DNA of 62,875 bases from DASVTR01 sp033855775 (lineage in GTDB: Bacteria; Acidobacteriota; Blastocatellia; Pyrinomonadales; Pyrinomonadaceae), in contig JAWVFT010000019.1 of assembly GCA_033855775.1 (NCBI GenBank), positions 1 through 62,875 of the forward strand, given 5' to 3'. Made by a program: the position numbers and the translations under genes. Of this stretch, positions 59,428 to 62,875 are shown piece by piece. Below the pieces are notes generated by a model. It was given only the letters and a program-made list of their open reading frames with translations, was not told the DNA's origin and did no database searches. How positions within the stretch are numbered: the first letter of the stretch is position 1; each line of letters opens with the position of its first letter.

Positions 59428-59967
59428 TTAAGCGGCTTCTTCGCCGCCGCCCTGCTTCTCGCCGATTTGCTTGACGACGATGGCCAGATTGCGCGGCACG
59501 GCTGAAAGAACCGTGACGAGCCTTTGCGCCTGACAGTTAATCAGGAACATGACCTTCGAAATCAAGTCTTCCTTCGACGGCAGGCTGGCGATGGCTTCGA
59601 CATCCTGAAGCGCCACCACCTTGCCTTCGACTATCCCGACCTTGAAACTAAAGATGTCAGGGTTGGCCTTCGTAAACTTGGAAATCGCTTTCGACAGGCT
59701 GACGGGATCGCCTTCGCTCAAGGCCAGGGCCGTCACGCCCTTGAAGTGTTCGGCGGCCTGCTCAAACGGCGTCCCTTCGGCGGCCTTGCGGGCCAGCGTG
59801 TTTTTGACGACCTCGTAACGAACGCCGGCCTCGCGCAACTGGTTGCGCAATTCCTGATCCTTCGCCACCGTCAGTTTGTTAAAGCCGACCAGCATCGCTG
59901 CGGTCGCTTTTTGAAACTGCTCCGTGAGGGCTTCCAAATTCTGTTGTTTCTGTGCTCTCGTTTTCAT
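59428..59967 (-). CDS. rplJ: 50S ribosomal protein L10
   Basis: A 179-residue protein. The N-terminal rRNA-binding domain carries LTEQFQKATAAMLVGFNKLT and NQLREAGVRYEVVKNTLARK, and the C-terminal helix that binds L7/L12 dimers ends in AIVVKQIGEKQGGGEEAA. It anchors the L12 stalk. In E. coli L10 represses its own mRNA through the rplJ leader; here rplA ends only 18 bp upstream, so there is no room for the classical leader, and control must differ. Confidence 0.97.
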   Translation of the reverse strand: MKTRAQKQQNLEALTEQFQKATAAMLVGFNKLTVAKDQELRNQLREAGVRYEVVKNTLARKAAEGTPFEQAAEHFKGVTALALSEGDPVSLSKAISKFTKANPDIFSFKVGIVEGKVVALQDVEAIASLPSKEDLISKVMFLINCQAQRLVTVLSAVPRNLAIVVKQIGEKQGGGEEAA

Positions 59968-59985
59968 CTTCTTCGTCCCTCACTT

Positions 59986-60681
59986 CTATTTGGCGTAATC
60001 CGTTTCGTCCAGCAGAATGCCCGGCCCCATCGTGGCCGCGAGGTTCACCTTCTTGACGTACTTGCCCTTGGCGGTCGAAGGCTTGGCCTTGATGACGGCA
60101 TCGAGCAGAACGCGCGCGTTCCCTTGAATCTTGTCGGCCTCGAAGGAAACCTTGCCGACTGGGACGTGAATCACGCCCGTCTTGTCCACGCGATACTCAA
60201 TCTTGCCCGCCTTCGTCTCTTCGACAGCCGTCTTCACGTCGAACGTCACGGTGCCTGTCTTCGGATTCGGCATCAGCCCGCGCGGGCCGAGCACCTTGCC
60301 GAGTTGGCCGACCGAGCGCATCATGTCGGGCGTGGCGATAACGGCATCGAAGTCGAGCCAGCCGCCTTTGATTTTGTCCACCATGTCGTCGCCGCCGACG
60401 AAATCCGCGCCAGCCTCTTCGGCTTCGCGAAGCTTGTCGCCCTGCGCGATGACCAGCACCGTCTTAGACTTGCCCAGACCGTGCGGCAGAACAACCGTTC
60501 CGCGCACCAACTGGTCGGCCTTGCGCGGGTCAACGCCGAGCCACATCGTCAACTCGACCGTCTCATCAAACTTGGCGAAAGCAATCTCTTTAATCTTCGC
60601 TATGCCTTCTTCCAAAGTGTGCTTGCGGCCCTCTTCTATCTTTTCGGCAGCCGCGCGATATTTCTTCCCGTGCTTTTTCAT
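59986..60681 (-). CDS. rplA: 50S ribosomal protein L1
   Basis: A 231-residue protein from the ATG at 60681, where GGGGGA lies eight bases upstream; two TTG codons just before are less likely. Family blocks present: KKHGKKYRAAAEKIEEGRKH, ELTMWLGVDPRKADQLVRGT, VLGPRGLMPNPKTGTVT and KYVKKVNLAATMGPGI. It forms the mobile L1 stalk beside the E site. A GGATG...CATCC hairpin with a T5 loop lies in the 115-bp gap to rplK. Confidence 0.97.
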   Translation of the reverse strand: MKKHGKKYRAAAEKIEEGRKHTLEEGIAKIKEIAFAKFDETVELTMWLGVDPRKADQLVRGTVVLPHGLGKSKTVLVIAQGDKLREAEEAGADFVGGDDMVDKIKGGWLDFDAVIATPDMMRSVGQLGKVLGPRGLMPNPKTGTVTFDVKTAVEETKAGKIEYRVDKTGVIHVPVGKVSFEADKIQGNARVLLDAVIKAKPSTAKGKYVKKVNLAATMGPGILLDETDYAK

Positions 60682-60796
60682 CAACAAAATCCCCCGAGGT
60701 GCAAACGAGGCGACGAACTATCTCGCACAGCCTCTCCCTCTCAAGATAGATGACAGGCGTCGGATGCTGGAAAAACCAACATCCGGCGGCTGGCAT

Positions 60797-61222
60797 CTAT
60801 TCGATGGTTAAGCCCATGTTGCGCGCCGTGCCTTCGATGGTCTTAATGGCGCTCTCAAGGTTCGTCGTGTTCAAATCCGGCATCTTGGTCTTGGCAATCT
60901 CTTCAATCTTGGCGCGCGAGATAGAGCCGACCTTCTCTTTGTTCGGCTTGCCCGAACCCTTCGGGATGCCCGAAGCCTTCTTCAAGAGGTCAGCCGCCGG
61001 CGGCGTCTTCGTCTCGAAGGTGAAGGAACGGTCGGCGAAGACCGTAATCACGACCGGGATTTTCAAGTCCGGGTCCATCTGCGCGGTCTTCGCGTTGAAA
61101 GCCTTGCAGAACTCCATGATGTTCACGCCGTGCTGGCCAAGGGCCGGGCCAATCGGCGGAGCCGGATTAGCCTTGCCCGCCGGAACTTGCAGCTTGATAT
61201 AACCTGTAATCTTCTTTGCCAT
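60797..61222 (-). CDS. rplK: 50S ribosomal protein L11
   Basis: A 141-residue protein. The N-terminal domain has KLQVPAGKANPAPPIGPALG (proline-rich factor-binding helix), GVNIMEFCKAFN and TFETKTPPAADLLKKASG, and the C-terminal rRNA-binding domain ends KTIEGTARNMGLTIE. It binds 23S rRNA at the GTPase-associated centre. The start codon is directly preceded by the end of repeat array E (minus strand CACTCTTAAAAAGCAATG), and no Shine-Dalgarno sequence is visible. Confidence 0.97.
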   Translation of the reverse strand: MAKKITGYIKLQVPAGKANPAPPIGPALGQHGVNIMEFCKAFNAKTAQMDPDLKIPVVITVFADRSFTFETKTPPAADLLKKASGIPKGSGKPNKEKVGSISRAKIEEIAKTKMPDLNTTNLESAIKTIEGTARNMGLTIE

Positions 61223-61321
61223 TGCTTTTTAAGAGTGACGAGGGACGAGGGACAAGTGACAAGTTAAAGAACGGACTGAGCGTTCTGACTTGTCACTTGT
61301 CACTTGTCACTCGTCACTGCT
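61223..61321. repeat. Palindromic heptanucleotide-word array E, between nusG and rplK
   Basis: The complete 99-bp spacer between nusG and rplK is an AGTGACR-word palindrome. On the minus strand it starts one base after the nusG TAA with GCAGTGACGAGTGACAAGTG and ends at the rplK ATG. Its centre pairs GTGACAAGTTAAAGAACG with CGTTCTGACTTGTCAC around GACTGAG. Confidence 0.88.
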
Positions 61322-61882
61322 TTACTCCTCTTCTGCAAACGTCACTTTCTCGACATCTAGAAAGTTCAATTCAACGGGCGTCGAGCGACCGAAGATGGTG
61401 ACCGTCACCTTGAGGGTTGACTTGTCTTCGTTGACCTCTTCGACCTTGCCCGTAAAGCTGGCGAAGGGGCCGCTCTTGATGCGGACGGTTTCGCCCGACG
61501 CGTAGGAAAACTTCGGCTTCGGCTTCTCCGCCGCCTCCGTCACGTTATGCACGATCTGATTAACTTCGTCCGGCGTCAAAGGCGTCGGGTTCTGCCCGCC
61601 GACGAAGCCCGTCACCTTCGGCGTTGATTTGATCGCGTGAAAAACATTGTCTGGGATGTGGGCGCGCTCGTCGCATTCGATTTCGACCAGCACGTAGCCC
61701 GGATAAAACATCCGCGATGATTCGACGCGCTTGTTGCCGCGCATCTCGACGACCGTTTCGGTCGGGACGAGAACTTCCGTTATCTCGTTCTGCAAATCCG
61801 TATCACGAATGCGCGCCTTCAAACTGTCGCGCACCTTCTTCTCGTGTCCCGAGTAAGTGTGAAGAATGTACCACTGCTTCAT
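61322..61882 (-). CDS. nusG: Transcription termination/antitermination protein NusG
   Basis: A 186-residue protein. The NGN domain (about 1-115) begins KQWYILHTYSGHEKKVRDSL and has MFYPGYVLVEIECD and TPKVTGFVGG. The C-terminal KOW domain (about 130-186) has GETVRIKSGPFASFTGKVEE. It binds RNA polymerase and links it to Rho or ribosomal protein S10. GAAGGGGAT precedes the ATG. secE ends 21 bp upstream. Confidence 0.97.
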   Translation of the reverse strand: MKQWYILHTYSGHEKKVRDSLKARIRDTDLQNEITEVLVPTETVVEMRGNKRVESSRMFYPGYVLVEIECDERAHIPDNVFHAIKSTPKVTGFVGGQNPTPLTPDEVNQIVHNVTEAAEKPKPKFSYASGETVRIKSGPFASFTGKVEEVNEDKSTLKVTVTIFGRSTPVELNFLDVEKVTFAEEE

Positions 61883-61903
61883 TTAGAATCCCCTTCGTCA
61901 CTC

Positions 61904-62317
61904 TCAGGCAGCAATCCCGACCAGAGACAACAGCCACGCCCCGAAATGTCCTATCTGGACGATGACCTGATCCACGCCGAACAGGTAAATGGCGAAGAAG
62001 ATGACAGCGACGATTGTGATAATCGTCGTGTTCTTGACTTCCTTGGCCGCTGGCCATGAGACGCGATTCATCTCTGCGCGCACGTCATGCAGAAACGTCG
62101 TGACACGCTCAATAGGCCCCGTGCGCGCGCCCGTCAAACCGCGCTCGCGCCGCGCCCCTTGTCCTTCGACGCCTTCGCCAAAACGGGCCGCGCGCGGCCC
62201 CGGCACGCCCGCAGGCACATCCTCGGAACTGACGCGTCCCGGCGCTGGCTCCGGCTCTAGCGGCAACTCATCCGAGTCATCTTTATCGCTCATGATGTTG
62301 TCGGCTTTCTTCGACAC
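61904..62317 (-). CDS. secE: Preprotein translocase subunit SecE with long N-terminal extension
   Basis: A 137-residue protein from a GTG that has AAGGAA nine bases upstream. The C-terminal 65 residues are a standard single-helix SecE: FLHDVRAEMNRVSWPAAKEV with the amphipathic helix, then TTIITIVAVIFFAIYLFGVD as the membrane helix. The first 65 residues are an acidic, then Gly/Arg/Pro-rich extension with no hydrophobic segment, unlike the extra helices of E. coli SecE. SecE clamps SecY in the translocon. Confidence 0.94.
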   Translation of the reverse strand: MSKKADNIMSDKDDSDELPLEPEPAPGRVSSEDVPAGVPGPRAARFGEGVEGQGARRERGLTGARTGPIERVTTFLHDVRAEMNRVSWPAAKEVKNTTIITIVAVIFFAIYLFGVDQVIVQIGHFGAWLLSLVGIAA

Positions 62318-62348
62318 CTGAAATCGTTCCTTCCTTAACGCCCAAAAA

Positions 62349-62421
62349 CAGGGGTACCAGGATTTGAACCCGGACTTTCGGTTTTGGAGACCGACGTGCT
62401 AACCATTGACACTATACCCCT
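62349..62421 (-). tRNA. tRNA-Trp (anticodon CCA)
   Basis: A 73-base cloverleaf on the minus strand. The acceptor AGGGGTA pairs with TACCCCT and is followed by discriminator G. The anticodon stem TCGGT/ACCGA encloses CTCCAAA, giving anticodon CCA; the T-arm is GTCCGGGTTCAAATCCTGG. CCA is not encoded. Its place between rpmG and secE is the usual one in many bacteria. Confidence 0.97.
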
Positions 62422-62507
62422 TCAAGTAAACAATGCGGTCGCAACGATGAACAGACGTGTGAGAGCAAGGCTTTCATCCCGCGCTCGATCGCTGCTGCGC
62501 GCATCGT

Positions 62508-62660
62508 TTACTTAGTCTCTTTGTGTCCCGTATGCTTACGGCAGCGTCGGCAAAACTTCGAGAACTCAAGTCGCTCCGGTGTCGTCTTCTTATTCTTCGT
62601 CGTCGTATAGTTACGACTTTTGCAGTCCGTGCACTGAAGCACAATATTATCACGCGCCAT
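62508..62660 (-). CDS. rpmG: 50S ribosomal protein L33
   Basis: A 50-residue protein, MARDNIVLQCTDCKSRNYTT then KNKKTTPERLEFSKFCRRCR, ending KHTGHKETK. Both zinc-ribbon pairs are present (CTDC and CRRC), so this is the zinc-containing C+ form. It lies between tuf and tRNA-Trp and is too short for many gene callers. The position and sequence are diagnostic. Confidence 0.96.
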   Translation of the reverse strand: MARDNIVLQCTDCKSRNYTTTKNKKTTPERLEFSKFCRRCRKHTGHKETK

Positions 62661-62723
62661 GATTTAAACCTCAAAACTCAAGATACTTCGTTCTCCGCCG
62701 GTGATCAGTCGAGCGACGATTTT

Positions 62724-62875
62724 CTATTCAACGATTTCGGAGACGGTTCCTGCTCCCACTGTCCGTCCGCCTTCACGAATCGCGAACCGCAGCCCCTTCT
62801 CCATCGCGATCGGCGCGATTAACTCAATCTCCATCGCCACATTGTCCCCTGGCATCACCATCTCCACTCCCTCCG
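62724..62875 (-). CDS. tuf: Elongation factor Tu, C-terminal end (partial)
   Basis: The frame is open from the window edge to a TAG. The residues GVEMVMPGDNVAMEIELIAP, then IAMEKGLRFAIREGGRTVGA and GTVSEIVE, are the end of EF-Tu domain 3. EF-Tu delivers aminoacyl-tRNA to the ribosome. Only 49 codons are in the window. It is the first visible gene of the ribosomal/RNA polymerase cluster on this strand. Confidence 0.96.
   Translation of the reverse strand, partial: EGVEMVMPGDNVAMEIELIAPIAMEKGLRFAIREGGRTVGAGTVSEIVE

Overview
The window looks like a chromosomal segment of an Acidobacteriota genome, most plausibly class Blastocatellia. This is inferred from high-GC coding, several large secreted FG-GAP/VCBS proteins, a carboxypeptidase-regulatory TonB-dependent receptor, a VWFA-related protein of acidobacterial type, a SYLF protein, TrmFO, and a conserved tuf-rpmG-trnW-secE-nusG-rplKAJL-rpoBC cluster. 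No database search was possible, so the placement is an inference.

Layout. 1-800: C-terminus of an IS110-family transposase abutting an integron-type attC site, with one promoterless-looking gene cassette on the minus strand. 1.0-3.2 kb: small membrane protein, gamma-glutamylcyclotransferase-like protein and acyl desaturase. 3.5-5.8 kb: a secreted NUC1-type nuclease carrying a lamin-tail domain and FG-GAP-like repeats. 5.9-10 kb (minus): a compact run ending in a TIGR04222 membrane protein with a (GSSC)n/CGG tail, a DUF692 (MNIO-type) enzyme and a 72-residue partner, which is the strongest candidate for an unusual biological system. 10-21 kb: RecQ-like helicase, two related outer-membrane beta-barrel proteins (one internally duplicated), YheT-like hydrolase, CNNM/CBS transporter, ECF sigma/anti-sigma/exported protein operon. 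21-31 kb (mostly minus): TonB-dependent receptor, DksA-like protein, XerC, VWFA-TonB fusion, TrmFO and an exported protein.

31-49 kb is a patchwork: small acidic and histone-tail-like proteins, tRNA-Thr(CGT) beside an AT-richer HNH gene, a second giant FG-GAP protein, a PfpI/ferritin-like fusion, LexA, SYLF protein, an AT-rich island with two membrane proteins, Cys-rich secreted proteins, a 21-bp minisatellite, a transglycosylase-like protein and an S33-type hydrolase. 49.6-62.9 kb (minus): rpoC, rpoB (with an eight-cysteine zinc-ribbon-like insertion), rplL, rplJ, rplA, rplK, nusG, secE, tRNA-Trp(CCA), rpmG and the end of tuf.

A recurrent signal crosses the window: at least five arrays of a degenerate heptanucleotide word (AGTGACR), arranged as long imperfect palindromes, begin immediately after a stop codon (dksA/xerC, lexA, SYLF gene, rplL, nusG). 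Two of them interrupt the ribosomal/RNA polymerase operon, and one abuts the rplK start codon and removes any visible Shine-Dalgarno sequence. An octanucleotide array of the same architecture follows another stop codon at 31.3 kb.
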